A stretch of DNA of 64,000 nucleotides from Clostridium_AW sp040797845. GTDB lineage: Bacteria > Bacillota > Clostridia > Clostridiales > Clostridiaceae. How positions within the stretch are numbered: the stretch's first letter is position 1; the number at the start of each line of letters is the position of its first letter. The stretch is from the NCBI GenBank assembly GCA_040797845.1, contig JBFNFA010000008.1:62001-126000 (forward strand). The letters are read 5' to 3'. The notes under the pieces are model-generated. The model was not told the DNA's origin and made no database searches. It saw only the letters and a list, made by a program, of their open reading frames with translations. Positions 1 through 8,710 of the stretch are shown here, one piece after another. A program made the translations under genes and the position numbers.

Positions 1-228
1 AGTGAGACAGTTAAATTTGGAGGATTTATGGTAGCCTCTTGCTATCATGTTGGCTCACATGAGACAATTAGTGAAACATATAAAAAAATAAAAGATTGGG
101 CAAAGAAAAATGGGTATAAATATGAAGATAAATCATATGAAAGATATGTTACTGATTATTGGACAACCAAAAATATTGATGAGTTTGTAACAGAAGTAAT
201 GGTTAAGATTAATAAGGGGAAAAAATGA
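1..228 (+). CDS. GyrI-like effector-binding domain protein, 3' end only (probable MerR/AraC-type regulator)
   Basis: The reading frame is open from base 1, so the 5' end lies outside the window and only the last 75 residues are visible. They contain the late GyrI-like features: a YHVGSHETI strand and turn, a helix ending in WAKKNGY, and a closing segment IDEFVTEVMVKI. In BmrR-type MerR regulators and Rob-type AraC regulators this fold binds lipophilic or cationic ligands at the C-terminus. A MerR-type promoter lies downstream before the microcompartment operon, so I infer that this is the C-terminus of the operon's regulator. It could also be a stand-alone GyrI protein; the missing N-terminus decides. 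Confidence 0.6.
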   Translation, partial: SETVKFGGFMVASCYHVGSHETISETYKKIKDWAKKNGYKYEDKSYERYVTDYWTTKNIDEFVTEVMVKINKGKK

Positions 229-246
229 GTATTTAAATGAAAACGT

Positions 247-261
247 TCCCCTAAGGGGAAT
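247..261. promoter_or_regulatory. Perfect dyad, possible regulator site
   Basis: TTCCCCTAAGGGGAA is a perfect palindrome about 20 bp after the stop of the GyrI-domain gene. Its core resembles the CCCCTATAGGG core in the promoter spacer at 508-527. With no loop and no T-run it is a poor terminator, so a second operator is more likely. This is inference. Confidence 0.35.
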
Positions 262-501
262 GTATAGATTACAAATAAAAGCATTTTAAGAGATAAATTG
301 TGAAATATTTATTAATTAAAATGTTTTTTTATGTCCAAATTTAAGGGGTGGTATTATTTACTATAATTTCAAAGTATAAGAAATACCGTTTGAAGCATTG
401 ATATATCAAGTTTAAGCATAATTAAGTAAAGTATTAATCAAGAAGGAAATTATTAGTAAAAAATTACAGAAATAAAATTAAAAAAATTCAGAAAAATAAT
501 G

Positions 502-533
502 TTGACTCTCCCCTATAGGGAAAAGGTTATAAT
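502..533 (+). promoter_or_regulatory. MerR-type promoter of the microcompartment operon
   Basis: TTGACT (502-507) and TATAAT (528-533) are separated by a 20 bp spacer that carries an imperfect dyad (CTCCCCTATAGGGAAAAGG). A long 19-20 bp spacer filled by a dyad is the hallmark of MerR-activated promoters. Transcription would start about 150 nt before the transporter gene. The rest of 229-688 shows no gene. Confidence 0.7.
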
Positions 534-688
534 ATTGACTAATAAAAAGTTATTCGTTAATTTCAAAACAAACAAGACATCCATATATAAAATTATAACA
601 ATCTTAAAATCTAAATGGGTTATTATAAATCTTTATTTAATGATTATATAACGGAACATGATAAAGTTTAAGTGGGAGGGTTTTATTA

Positions 689-1798
689 ATGAGTGAAATG
701 TCAGGAGCAGTCAATTCTTCTGCAATTGCTGCTAAAAAAAAGCTATCATCTGATTTCCGTAAAAAGGGTATTTCAATCGCATTGTTCTCAGGTCTTATGT
801 ATGGATTTTATTCTGCATTTATGACACTTGGCATGACCAAGGGGGTTTGGGCAGATTGGTATGGCGAGAATACCGCGGGTTTATCAGTGATTGTAATTAC
901 ATATTTATTGGGGGCACTTGGGAGTGCAGTAAATGATACATGCAGTGCTATTTGGGCACTAGCTTATGCAGGTGTAAAAGGAAAACTTGGTGATTTTTTC
1001 AGATGCCTTAAGACAACTCCAGGAAAAGTAATGATTCTAGCTGCTCTTATAGGAGGGCCAATCTCAAGTACAGCTTATGTTGTTGGTCTCCAAATGGCAG
1101 GGTCTATTGTTATCCCTATTACTGCTCTTTGTCCAGCTATTGGAGCTATATTAGGAAGAGTACTATTTAAACAAGAATTAAACAAACGTATGATGACTGG
1201 TATTGTAATTTGTGTTCTTTCAAGCTTTTTAATCGGTAGTACAAGCCTTGCAGGAGATGCGCCAGAAGGAATGCTTTTAGGACTAGGTATTGCTTTTATA
1301 GCTGCTCTTGGATGGGGATTTGAAGGATGCGTTGCCGGCTATGGTACATCAATGATTGACTCAGAAATTGGGATAACAATACGTCAAGCAACATCAGGAT
1401 TAGCAAACTTAATAATTCTAGTTCCTATTTTCGGTATGGTAGTTGGTGATGGTATTGGTTTCTCAACTAGTCTAACTATTAGTGCATTTGCAAGCGGTCC
1501 TGCTATGATTTGGTTTGCTTTAAGTGGTCTTTGTGCATTTGTTTCATATATGTGCTGGTATAACGGTAATAGCATGTGTGGTGCAGCTCTTGGTATGGCA
1601 TGTAATGGAACTTTTTCATTCTGGGGTCCATTCTGCTGCTGGATTGTTCTTGGAGTATTTGCAGGTATGAGTGGATGGGCTTTACCTCCTATAGTTTGGG
1701 CGGCAGCTGTATTAATGATTTTTGGTATCTTAGTTATTGCCATGAATCCAATGGATTTATTTAAAAAGAAGGAGGTAGACCATTATGAAACCGCTTAA
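689..1798 (+). CDS. DMT/EamA-type multispanning transporter of the cut operon
   Basis: The 369-residue protein has about ten hydrophobic segments and two half-repeats, as in the drug/metabolite transporter superfamily. A GGGAGGG ribosome site precedes the ATG. It is the first gene of the microcompartment operon, so it probably moves the substrate (choline) in or the product (trimethylamine) out. The sequence alone does not give direction or substrate. The middle of the protein is rich in Gly and Cys, which is unusual for a sugar transporter. It ends in a soluble tail (DLFKKKEVDHYETA) whose codons overlap the next gene by 14 nt, which suggests translational coupling. Confidence 0.7.
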   Translation: MSEMSGAVNSSAIAAKKKLSSDFRKKGISIALFSGLMYGFYSAFMTLGMTKGVWADWYGENTAGLSVIVITYLLGALGSAVNDTCSAIWALAYAGVKGKLGDFFRCLKTTPGKVMILAALIGGPISSTAYVVGLQMAGSIVIPITALCPAIGAILGRVLFKQELNKRMMTGIVICVLSSFLIGSTSLAGDAPEGMLLGLGIAFIAALGWGFEGCVAGYGTSMIDSEIGITIRQATSGLANLIILVPIFGMVVGDGIGFSTSLTISAFASGPAMIWFALSGLCAFVSYMCWYNGNSMCGAALGMACNGTFSFWGPFCCWIVLGVFAGMSGWALPPIVWAAAVLMIFGILVIAMNPMDLFKKKEVDHYETA

Positions 1799-2051
1799 TT
1801 ATGCTATATTAAAACATTTTACTACTGTAAAAGAAGCTTGTGCTGATGATGTAATTGAAGCATTAAAAGGTGAATATGGTAAATTCAAAGCTCTTAATAA
1901 GAAAGCTGTAATTACAGCCTTAATGACAGCGGAAGCAAATGGACTTCTTGAAGAAACAAGATTTGATATGAATAAAAGTGGTGAACTAAGAGTTTATTAT
2001 CACGCGCCAGCAGAAGGGGCAGCTACAATAAATAAATATATTAAAGATTAA
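1785..2051 (+). CDS. Small winged-helix-like protein, unknown function
   Basis: This 88-residue protein overlaps the transporter by 14 nt and has its own strong site (AAGGAGGT, 8 nt before ATG). The predicted pattern is three helices followed by a beta hairpin (LLEETRFDMNKSGELRVYYH), as in winged-helix folds. I do not recognise a family. It has no cysteine motif, no signal peptide and no membrane segment. It might be a small regulator or a luminal accessory protein; neither is shown by the sequence. Confidence 0.6.
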   Translation: MKPLNYAILKHFTTVKEACADDVIEALKGEYGKFKALNKKAVITALMTAEANGLLEETRFDMNKSGELRVYYHAPAEGAATINKYIKD

Positions 2052-2094
2052 CTTATCTTTATTTTGGACTTAGAAAGGGAAGGAGGGATTTTAA

Positions 2095-2391
2095 ATGAGA
2101 TATTATGGTGATGAGGCATTAGGTCTTGTGGAAACAATAGGACTAGTTCCAGCACTTGAGGCAGCTGATAAAATGTTAAAGGCTGCAAACGTTGAATTAA
2201 TATCCTATGAAAACGTTGGATCAACGCTAGTTACAATTATGGTTAAAGGTGATGTAGCAGCAGTTAGAGCCGCTGTAGAAGCAGGTGCTGAAGCAGCTGC
2301 TGCCATAGGTACACTAACAGCAAAAAATGTTATGCCACGTCCTATTAGAGAGGTTGGAGATATTGTTTCGGTACATGACATAGATTTATAA
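2095..2391 (+). CDS. BMC-domain shell protein (hexameric type)
   Basis: The 98-residue protein is almost entirely one BMC domain. It opens with EALGLVETIGLVPALEAADKM, continues through the ligand-pore strand with a YENVGS turn, and has the typical VKGDVAAVRAAVEAGAEAA helix. Such proteins form cyclic hexamers that tile the facets of microcompartments. It uses an AAGGAGGG site. The residues at the expected pore loop (ENVGST) differ from the KEYVGGG seen in the paralogue at 14957, so the pores probably differ. Confidence 0.92.
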   Translation: MRYYGDEALGLVETIGLVPALEAADKMLKAANVELISYENVGSTLVTIMVKGDVAAVRAAVEAGAEAAAAIGTLTAKNVMPRPIREVGDIVSVHDIDL

Positions 2392-2416
2392 ATTTAGGGG
2401 AAGGAAAGATGTTTAA

Positions 2417-2722
2417 ATGCCAAGGTATGAAGCTTTAGGATTAATTGAAACTTTTGGTTTAGTATTTGTTTTAGAGGCAGCAGATGCCATGTGTAAAGCT
2501 GCTGATGTTGAACTTATAGGTTACGAAAACGTTGCATCAGGATACATATCAGTACTTGTTCGTGGCGATGTAGGAGCTTGTAAAACGGCGGTTGAAGCTG
2601 GAGTAAAAGCAGTTAAAGATATGGAATGCGGAAATCTTTATAGTTCAGTTGTTATTGCAAGACCTCATCAAGATCTTGAAAAGATTATTGAACGTTACAA
2701 GATTACCAATTTAATGCCTTGA
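2417..2722 (+). CDS. BMC-domain shell protein (hexameric type)
   Basis: The 101-residue BMC domain opens with ALGLIETFGLVFVLEAAD and has a VRGDVGACKTAVEAG helix. It is a diverged tandem neighbour of the shell gene just upstream, 25 bp away. It carries extra cysteines (AMCKAAD, GDVGACK, MECGN) that its paralogues lack. The C-terminal tail after RPHQDL is longer than the minimal domain. Hexamer and facet roles follow from the family. Confidence 0.92.
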   Translation: MPRYEALGLIETFGLVFVLEAADAMCKAADVELIGYENVASGYISVLVRGDVGACKTAVEAGVKAVKDMECGNLYSSVVIARPHQDLEKIIERYKITNLMP

Positions 2723-2770
2723 AAGTAAAAGAGTATATTGCAGTTATTTTTAGAGGAAAGGAGAGAAAAA

Positions 2771-4261
2771 ATGAGGATAATAGATAACGATTTACTCTCC
2801 ATACAAGAGTCACGAATTCTTGTTGAAAATGCTCGTGAAGCTCAAAGAAGATTGGCAACTTTTTCACAGGAAAAGCTTGATGAAATCGTTGAAAGAATGA
2901 CTGAAGAGATAGAAAAGCATGTTTGTGAGCTTGCAAAGATGTCTAATGATGAAACAGATTATGGAAAATGGGAAGATAAGTATATAAAAAATAGCTTCGT
3001 TTGTAAGTATTTAAGTAACAGACTAAAAGGTATGAATTGTGTTGGAATAATTAGTAAAGATGAAGAAAATAAAACTATGGATGTAGGTGTACCTATGGGG
3101 GTAATAATTGCCCTTTGTCCATCAACAAGTCCAGTTTCCACCACAATATATAAGGCATTAATTGCAATAAAGTCAGGAAACGCAATTATATTTTCGCCTC
3201 ATCCAAGAGCTAAAAACACTATTTCAAGAACTTTAGATATTTTAATTCGCGCAGCTGAAGGGTATGGTCTACCAGAAGGAGCACTAGCATATCTTCACAA
3301 TGTTACAGCTAATGGAACATTAGAGTTAATGAATCATGAGGATAGCTCATTAATAATAAATACTGGAGTACCAAGATTGCTAAAAGCATGCTATAAATCT
3401 GGAAAACCAGTAATATACGGGGGAACTGGTAATGGTCCAGCCTTCATAGAGCGTACAGCAGATATAAAACAAGCTGTTAAAGATATAATTGCTAGTAAAA
3501 CCTTTGATAATGGAGTTGTTTCAGCAGCTGAACAGTCAATTGTTGTGGATAGTTGCATCGAATCTGAAGTGAAAAGAGAGCTAGAAAAAAACGGTGCCTA
3601 TTTTATGAGTGAAGAAGAATCTAGTAAGCTTGCGTTACTTTTTTTCCGTCACGATGGAAGTGCTGAACCAGATATTGTTGGTAAATCAGCGCAAGAATTG
3701 GCAAAAAGAGCAGGCTTTAGTGTAGCCAGTGATATAAAGGTTCTTATTTCAAAACAAAAGTATGTTTCACAAAATAATCCTTACTCTAGGGAAAAGCTTT
3801 GTCCAGTATTGGCATATTACATTGAAGATGACTGGATGCATGCTTGTGAGAAATGTATTGAATTATTACTAAGCGAAAGACATGGACATACTTTAATTAT
3901 ACATTCAAGAGATGAGGAAGTTATACGTCAATTTGCACTAAAAAAACCAGTAGGTAGAGTATTGGTAAACACACCAGGAGCTTTAGGAAGTATGGGAGCA
4001 ACCACTAATTTATTTCCTTCAATGACATTGGGTAGTGGTTCTGCAGGACATGGTATGACAGCTGACAATGTTTCACCAAGGAATTTAATATATATTCGAA
4101 AAGTTGGGTATGGAGTACGTACAACAGATGAAATCGTTAACGGAAAGATGGAAGAAAATACACCTTTACTTAAGGACGTGGAAGCAAAAGAGAGTTGCGA
4201 TTTGAACGATGTAGAATTTTTAGAAAAGGTGTTGAAAAAATTAATAGAAAATTTAAAATAA
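2771..4261 (+). CDS. Aldehyde-dehydrogenase-like protein without catalytic Cys; putative pseudoenzyme of the microcompartment
   Basis: The 496-residue protein aligns along its full length with the CoA-acylating aldehyde dehydrogenase at 12641. The ATG at 2771 follows GGAAAGGAG. Where the paralogue has the nucleophile C251 (GTICASEQS), this protein has S251 (GVVSAAEQS). Where the paralogue has N120 of PSTNPTSTT, the oxyanion-hole position of the family, it has S120 (PSTSPVSTT). Numbering is identical in both proteins, so the differences are not alignment slips. The C-terminus ends in an amphipathic helix (LNDVEFLEKVLKKLIENLK) like an encapsulation peptide. Dehydrogenase activity is therefore doubtful. 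A structural, regulatory or cofactor-binding role inside the compartment is inference. Confidence 0.85.
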   Translation: MRIIDNDLLSIQESRILVENAREAQRRLATFSQEKLDEIVERMTEEIEKHVCELAKMSNDETDYGKWEDKYIKNSFVCKYLSNRLKGMNCVGIISKDEENKTMDVGVPMGVIIALCPSTSPVSTTIYKALIAIKSGNAIIFSPHPRAKNTISRTLDILIRAAEGYGLPEGALAYLHNVTANGTLELMNHEDSSLIINTGVPRLLKACYKSGKPVIYGGTGNGPAFIERTADIKQAVKDIIASKTFDNGVVSAAEQSIVVDSCIESEVKRELEKNGAYFMSEEESSKLALLFFRHDGSAEPDIVGKSAQELAKRAGFSVASDIKVLISKQKYVSQNNPYSREKLCPVLAYYIEDDWMHACEKCIELLLSERHGHTLIIHSRDEEVIRQFALKKPVGRVLVNTPGALGSMGATTNLFPSMTLGSGSAGHGMTADNVSPRNLIYIRKVGYGVRTTDEIVNGKMEENTPLLKDVEAKESCDLNDVEFLEKVLKKLIENLK

Positions 4262-4311
4262 AAAATTAAATTATTAATATGAAAAATGTGTAAAGAATGA
4301 GGGGGATGGAT

Positions 4312-6852
4312 TTGGATATTCGTGAATTTTCAAATATATTTATGGAAGCTACTAAAAATATGTCTTCTGAAGAACGTGAATGTTTAATGAAGATATTTGA
4401 GGGCATGTCAAAAGAAATTGCAAAGGAAGAACCTGCAAAAAGAACATTAGCAAGTACTGAAGGTGATGAAATTCCAGATGGAATAACAGAGCGTTTGCTA
4501 AATTTAAAGGAAAATTATTTAAAACATGTTCCAACAATAACAACACATCGTGCAAGAGCTATTACAAAAATAGCTAAAGAAAATCCTGGTATGCCTAAGA
4601 TTTTACTACGTGCTAAATGCTTTAAATATTGTTGCGAAACTGCACCTTTAGTAATTCAGGATAATGAATTGATTGTAGGAGCTCCTTGTGGTGCACCTCG
4701 TGCAGGAGCTTTTTCTCCTGATATTGCATGGAGATGGATGGTTGATGAAATTGATACTATCGGTAATCGTGCTCAAGATCCATTCTATATTTCTGAAGAA
4801 GATAAGAGAATTATGCGTGAAGAGCTATTCCCATACTGGGCAGGTAAATCTGTTGATGAATACTGTGAAGACCAGTATCGTGAAGCAGGTGTTTGGGAGC
4901 TTTCAGGTGAATCATTTGTTTCAGACTGTTCCTACCATGCCATTAATGGAGGGGGAGATTCAAACCCAGGATATGATGTGATTTTAATGAAAAAGGGTAT
5001 GTTAGATATTCAACAAGAAGCAAAGGATAATCTTACAAAGCTTAATTACGAAAATCCAGAAGATATAGAAAAAATATATTTCTATAAGGCTGTAATTGAT
5101 ACTACAGAAGGTGTAATGATTTATGCTAAACGTTTATCAGAATACGCTGCACAGTTAGCTGCTAAAGAGACAAACCCTAAGCGTAAGGCAGAGTTACAAA
5201 AAATTTCTGAAGTTAATGCAAGAGTACCAGCTCATAAACCAAGTACATTCTGGGAAGCAATTCAGGCTGTTTGGACTATAGAGTCTCTATTAGTAGTTGA
5301 AGAAAATCAGACAGGTATGTCCATAGGACGTGTGGATCAATACATGTATCCATTATATAAGGCTGATATTGAATTAGGTAGAATGAATGATTTTGAAGCA
5401 TTTGAATTAGCTGGTTGTATGCTTATTAAAATGTCTGAAATGATGTGGATTACAAGTGAAGGTGGCTCTAAGTTCTTTGCTGGATATCAACCATTTGTAA
5501 ATATGTGTGTTGGTGGTGTTACAAGAGATGGACGCGATGCTACTAATGATTTGACTTACTTACTTATGGATGCAGTTCGTCATGTTAAAATTTATCAACC
5601 ATCTTTAGCATGCCGTATCCACAAGAAATCACCTCATAAATATCTTAAAAAGATAGTTGATGTGGTTCGTGCAGGAATGGGATTCCCTGCTTGTCATTTT
5701 GATGATGTTCATATAAAAATGATGTTAGCTAAAGGAGTTTCTATTGAGGATGCAAGAGATTACTGCTTAATGGGATGCGTTGAGCCACAAAAGTCAGGTA
5801 GATTATACCAATGGACATCTACTGGATACACTCAATGGCCGATATGTATTGAACTTGTACTTAATAATGGTGTACCTCTTTGGTATGAAAAGCAAGTTTG
5901 CCCAGATATGGGGGATATAAATAATTTTAAAACTTATGAAGAATTTGAAAATGCAGTTAAGGAACAAATTAAATATGTAACTAAGTGGACTAGTGTTGCT
6001 ACTGTAATTTCCCAACGTGTTCATAAAGATCTTGCTCCAAAACCTTTAATGTCTATCATGTATGAAGGTTGTATGGAAAAGGGTAGAGGTGTTGAAGCTG
6101 GTGGAGCCATGTATAACTTCGGACCAGGAGTAATCTGGAGTGGACTAGCAACTTATGCTGATTCTATGGCTGCTATTAAAAAGTTAGTATTTGAGGAAAA
6201 GAAATACACATTAAGAGAATTAAATGAAGCCCTAAAGGCAGATTTTGTTGGATATGAAAAGATTAGAAAAGATTGCTTAGAGGCACCTAAGTATGGAAAC
6301 GATGATGATTATGCAGATTACATTGCTGCTGATTTAATTAACTTTACTGAAATGGAGCATCGTAAATATAAGACATTGTATTCAGTACTTAGTCATGGTA
6401 CTTTATCAATCTCAAATAATACTCCATTTGGTCAGTTAACTGGTGCAACAGCAAATGGACGTAGAGCATGGATGCCATTATCTGATGGTATAAGTCCATC
6501 ACAAGGTTCAGACTATAAGGGACCGACAGCAATAATTAAATCTGTATCAAAAATGGCTTGTGACAATATGAATATTGGTATGGTTCATAACTTTAAGCTT
6601 ATATCTGGACTTCTTGATACAAGAGAAGGTGAAGAGGGTATTATAACTCTATTACGTAGTGCTTGTACTCTTGGGATTGGTGAGGTTCAATTTAACTACT
6701 TAGATAATAACACACTAATTGAAGCACAAAAACATCCAGAGCAATACCGTGATTTAATTGTTCGTGTTGCAGGATATAGTGCATTCTTCGTTGAGTTATG
6801 TAAAGATGTTCAAGATGAAATAATTAGTAGAACAATGCTAACACATTTCTAA
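4312..6852 (+). CDS. cutC: Choline trimethylamine-lyase (glycyl radical enzyme)
   Basis: CutC splits choline into trimethylamine and acetaldehyde. The best start is TTG at 4312, six bases after GAGGGGG. It gives 846 residues and an N-terminus MDIREFSNIF, which matches my recall of the Desulfovibrio alaskensis enzyme in start and length. ATG codons at 4297 and 4306 are poorly spaced. Visible features are the active-site MGCVEPQ motif (thiyl Cys and catalytic Glu), the choline-binding SDCSYHAINGGGDSNPGYD block, and the C-terminal glycyl radical loop RVAGYSAFF with Gly 25 residues from the end. There is no long N-terminal extension, so this is the short, type I form. The gene for its activase follows. 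Confidence 0.95.
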   Translation: MDIREFSNIFMEATKNMSSEERECLMKIFEGMSKEIAKEEPAKRTLASTEGDEIPDGITERLLNLKENYLKHVPTITTHRARAITKIAKENPGMPKILLRAKCFKYCCETAPLVIQDNELIVGAPCGAPRAGAFSPDIAWRWMVDEIDTIGNRAQDPFYISEEDKRIMREELFPYWAGKSVDEYCEDQYREAGVWELSGESFVSDCSYHAINGGGDSNPGYDVILMKKGMLDIQQEAKDNLTKLNYENPEDIEKIYFYKAVIDTTEGVMIYAKRLSEYAAQLAAKETNPKRKAELQKISEVNARVPAHKPSTFWEAIQAVWTIESLLVVEENQTGMSIGRVDQYMYPLYKADIELGRMNDFEAFELAGCMLIKMSEMMWITSEGGSKFFAGYQPFVNMCVGGVTRDGRDATNDLTYLLMDAVRHVKIYQPSLACRIHKKSPHKYLKKIVDVVRAGMGFPACHFDDVHIKMMLAKGVSIEDARDYCLMGCVEPQKSGRLYQWTSTGYTQWPICIELVLNNGVPLWYEKQVCPDMGDINNFKTYEEFENAVKEQIKYVTKWTSVATVISQRVHKDLAPKPLMSIMYEGCMEKGRGVEAGGAMYNFGPGVIWSGLATYADSMAAIKKLVFEEKKYTLRELNEALKADFVGYEKIRKDCLEAPKYGNDDDYADYIAADLINFTEMEHRKYKTLYSVLSHGTLSISNNTPFGQLTGATANGRRAWMPLSDGISPSQGSDYKGPTAIIKSVSKMACDNMNIGMVHNFKLISGLLDTREGEEGIITLLRSACTLGIGEVQFNYLDNNTLIEAQKHPEQYRDLIVRVAGYSAFFVELCKDVQDEIISRTMLTHF

Positions 6853-6911
6853 AATATAAGAAGCTATTTTAGAAATTACTAAGGAATAAAAGAGACTGGA
6901 GATTGAATAGT

Positions 6912-7865
6912 ATGGGTAATAAAAACTTAGGTATAATCGAACGAAAAGCAACCATTTTCAATGTGCAAAAATATAATATGTATGATGGACCAGGAGTAAG
7001 AACTCTAATATTTTTTCAAGGTTGTCCTCTTCGCTGTAAATGGTGTGCTAATCCTGAAGGGATGATAAAGAAATATAGAGTTATGTTTAAAAGCAATTCA
7101 TGTGTTAATTGTGGTGCTTGCGTTTCTGTTTGCCCAGTTGGAATACATACTATTTCCAACGAAAGCCTAAAGCATGAGGTAAATCGTAATATTGATTGCA
7201 TTGGGTGCCAAAAATGTGTTGATGCTTGTTTAAAATCAGCATTATCTATAGCAGGAGAGGTTAAAACTATTTCTGAGCTTGTTGAAATCGCTGAAGAAGA
7301 TAGAACCTTTTATGAGGTTTCTGGCGGAGGGGTTACCTTAGGTGGTGGTGAAGCTTTAATGCAACCAGAAGCTGCTTGCAACTTACTTATGGCATGCAAA
7401 CAAGAAGGTATAAACACTGCAATTGAAACCTGTGGATATGCAAAAATGGAGACAGTATTGAAGGCGGCGGAGTTTACGGATTTATTCTTATTTGATCTAA
7501 AGCATATTGATTCAGATAAACATTTTCAATTAACCGGTGTGAGAAATGAACAGATATTAGAGAATTTAAAGGAGCTTCTCCGCCGAAAATATAATGTTAA
7601 AATCAGAATGCCTTTACTAAAAGGTGTAAATGATTGTAAAGATGACATTAAAAATGCCATGGAATTTTTGATTCCTTTCAAAGATTATAAGAATTTTAAA
7701 GGAATTGATTTACTTCCATATCATAAGATGGGGGTAAATAAATATAATCAGTTAGGAATTGAATATCCAATTGAAGGAGATCCAAGCTTAAATAATGAAG
7801 ACTTAGATAGAATTGAAGGCTGGATTAAAGAATACGATTTACCTGTTAAAGTGATTCGTCACTAA
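6912..7865 (+). CDS. cutD: CutC activating enzyme (radical SAM)
   Basis: This protein would generate the glycyl radical on CutC using S-adenosylmethionine and an iron-sulfur cluster. The first 60 residues contain YDGPGVRTLIFFQGCPLRCKWC with the radical SAM CX3CX2C motif. Two ferredoxin-like clusters follow (CVNCGACVSVCPVG and CIGCQKCVDACLKS), the insertion typical of GRE activases. SAM-binding features include GGGEALMQPE. The ATG at 6912 sits ten bases after GGAG; a TTG at 6903 is too close to that site. The length is 317 residues. Confidence 0.93.
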   Translation: MGNKNLGIIERKATIFNVQKYNMYDGPGVRTLIFFQGCPLRCKWCANPEGMIKKYRVMFKSNSCVNCGACVSVCPVGIHTISNESLKHEVNRNIDCIGCQKCVDACLKSALSIAGEVKTISELVEIAEEDRTFYEVSGGGVTLGGGEALMQPEAACNLLMACKQEGINTAIETCGYAKMETVLKAAEFTDLFLFDLKHIDSDKHFQLTGVRNEQILENLKELLRRKYNVKIRMPLLKGVNDCKDDIKNAMEFLIPFKDYKNFKGIDLLPYHKMGVNKYNQLGIEYPIEGDPSLNNEDLDRIEGWIKEYDLPVKVIRH

Positions 7866-7903
7866 ACAATTTCAAACAAATAATACAATGGAAGGTAAGG
7901 TTT

Positions 7904-8257
7904 ATGGGAGAGTTTCTTGAAAGAAATATACAGCGTGTTATACAAGAGTCAGTACCAGGTAAGCAAATCACAATCGCTCATGTTATTGCCTCACCCATGC
8001 CAGATATCTACGAACGATTAGGAATTGATGAAAAGGGAGCCATAGGAATTCTAACTTTGAGTCCCTATGAAACTGCTATTATAGCAGCAGACATTGCAAC
8101 AAAGGCAGCAGATATTGAAATTGGATTTTTAGATCGTTTTACGGGATCTGTAGTTATAAATGGGGATGTGCAAAGCGTTGAAACGGCACTTAATGCTGTA
8201 AATGATACGTTGAAGAATTTGCTTGGATTTACTCCAGCTCCTATTACACGAACATGA
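7904..8257 (+). CDS. BMC-domain shell protein, EutS/PduU-like (circularly permuted)
   Basis: The 117-residue protein resembles EutS and PduU. An N-terminal stretch (IQRVIQESVPGKQITIAHVIA) precedes the elements that end an ordinary BMC domain, and the order is permuted: GAIGILTLSPYETAIIAADIATKAADIEIGFLD comes late, then GSVVINGDVQSVETAL. These proteins form hexamers with a small beta barrel on one face. It overlaps the following GTPase gene by 4 nt (ATGA), which fits tight coupling with the EutP-like protein, as in eut and pdu loci. Confidence 0.88.
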   Translation: MGEFLERNIQRVIQESVPGKQITIAHVIASPMPDIYERLGIDEKGAIGILTLSPYETAIIAADIATKAADIEIGFLDRFTGSVVINGDVQSVETALNAVNDTLKNLLGFTPAPITRT

Positions 8258-8694
8258 GAAAGAAACAGATAATGGTAATAGGTCCTTCAAGATCTGGTAA
8301 AACTACATTAGTAAATGAATTAAACAATTACCATGGTGAATTAAGAAGAACACAGGATATGATTTATGGTGAAAATACTATTGATGTACCAGGGTCATAT
8401 ATAGAAAATCCTTGGATGTACAAGCATATAATTGCAGCAGCACAAGATGCGTCTCATGTATTAATTTTAATTGACCAATCCAGATCTACAGATATGTATC
8501 CCCATGGATTTGCAAGGACCTTTACATGTCCTGTAATAGGAGTGGTAACTAAATGTGACTTAATGCCAGAAAACGAAGAAAATTGTATAAGGCAGCTAAA
8601 AATGATAGGAGTTTCAGAGCCGTATTTTCATATTAGTTTTTCTAAAGGAATAGGCATTGATGCTTTAAAAAAATATTTATTTGGAGAAGGGTAA
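8254..8694 (+). CDS. EutP/PduV-like small GTPase
   Basis: The 146-residue protein has a P-loop GPSRSGKTT at residues 9-17, a short switch region ending in DVPGSYIENP, and VTKCDLM in place of the NKxD base-specificity motif. EutP and PduV proteins are Ras-like and associate with microcompartments; PduV has been linked to their positioning. The gene overlaps the EutS-like gene by 4 nt. The G-domain is short and complete to the SAxx-like C-terminal strand (HISFSKGIG). Confidence 0.85.
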   Translation: MRKKQIMVIGPSRSGKTTLVNELNNYHGELRRTQDMIYGENTIDVPGSYIENPWMYKHIIAAAQDASHVLILIDQSRSTDMYPHGFARTFTCPVIGVVTKCDLMPENEENCIRQLKMIGVSEPYFHISFSKGIGIDALKKYLFGEG

Positions 8695-8710
8695 AGCAAG
8701 GGGGGCAATG

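Noticed and set aside
1384..1743. 119-codon frame opposite the transporter gene
   Set aside because: It is a mirror of the codon pattern of a real membrane protein, with no ribosome site or promoter.
4312..6852. Glycerol or propanediol dehydratase instead of choline lyase
   Set aside because: The GCVEP motif is shared, but the DCSYHAINGGGDSNPGYD block, the 846-residue length and the operon content fit CutC.
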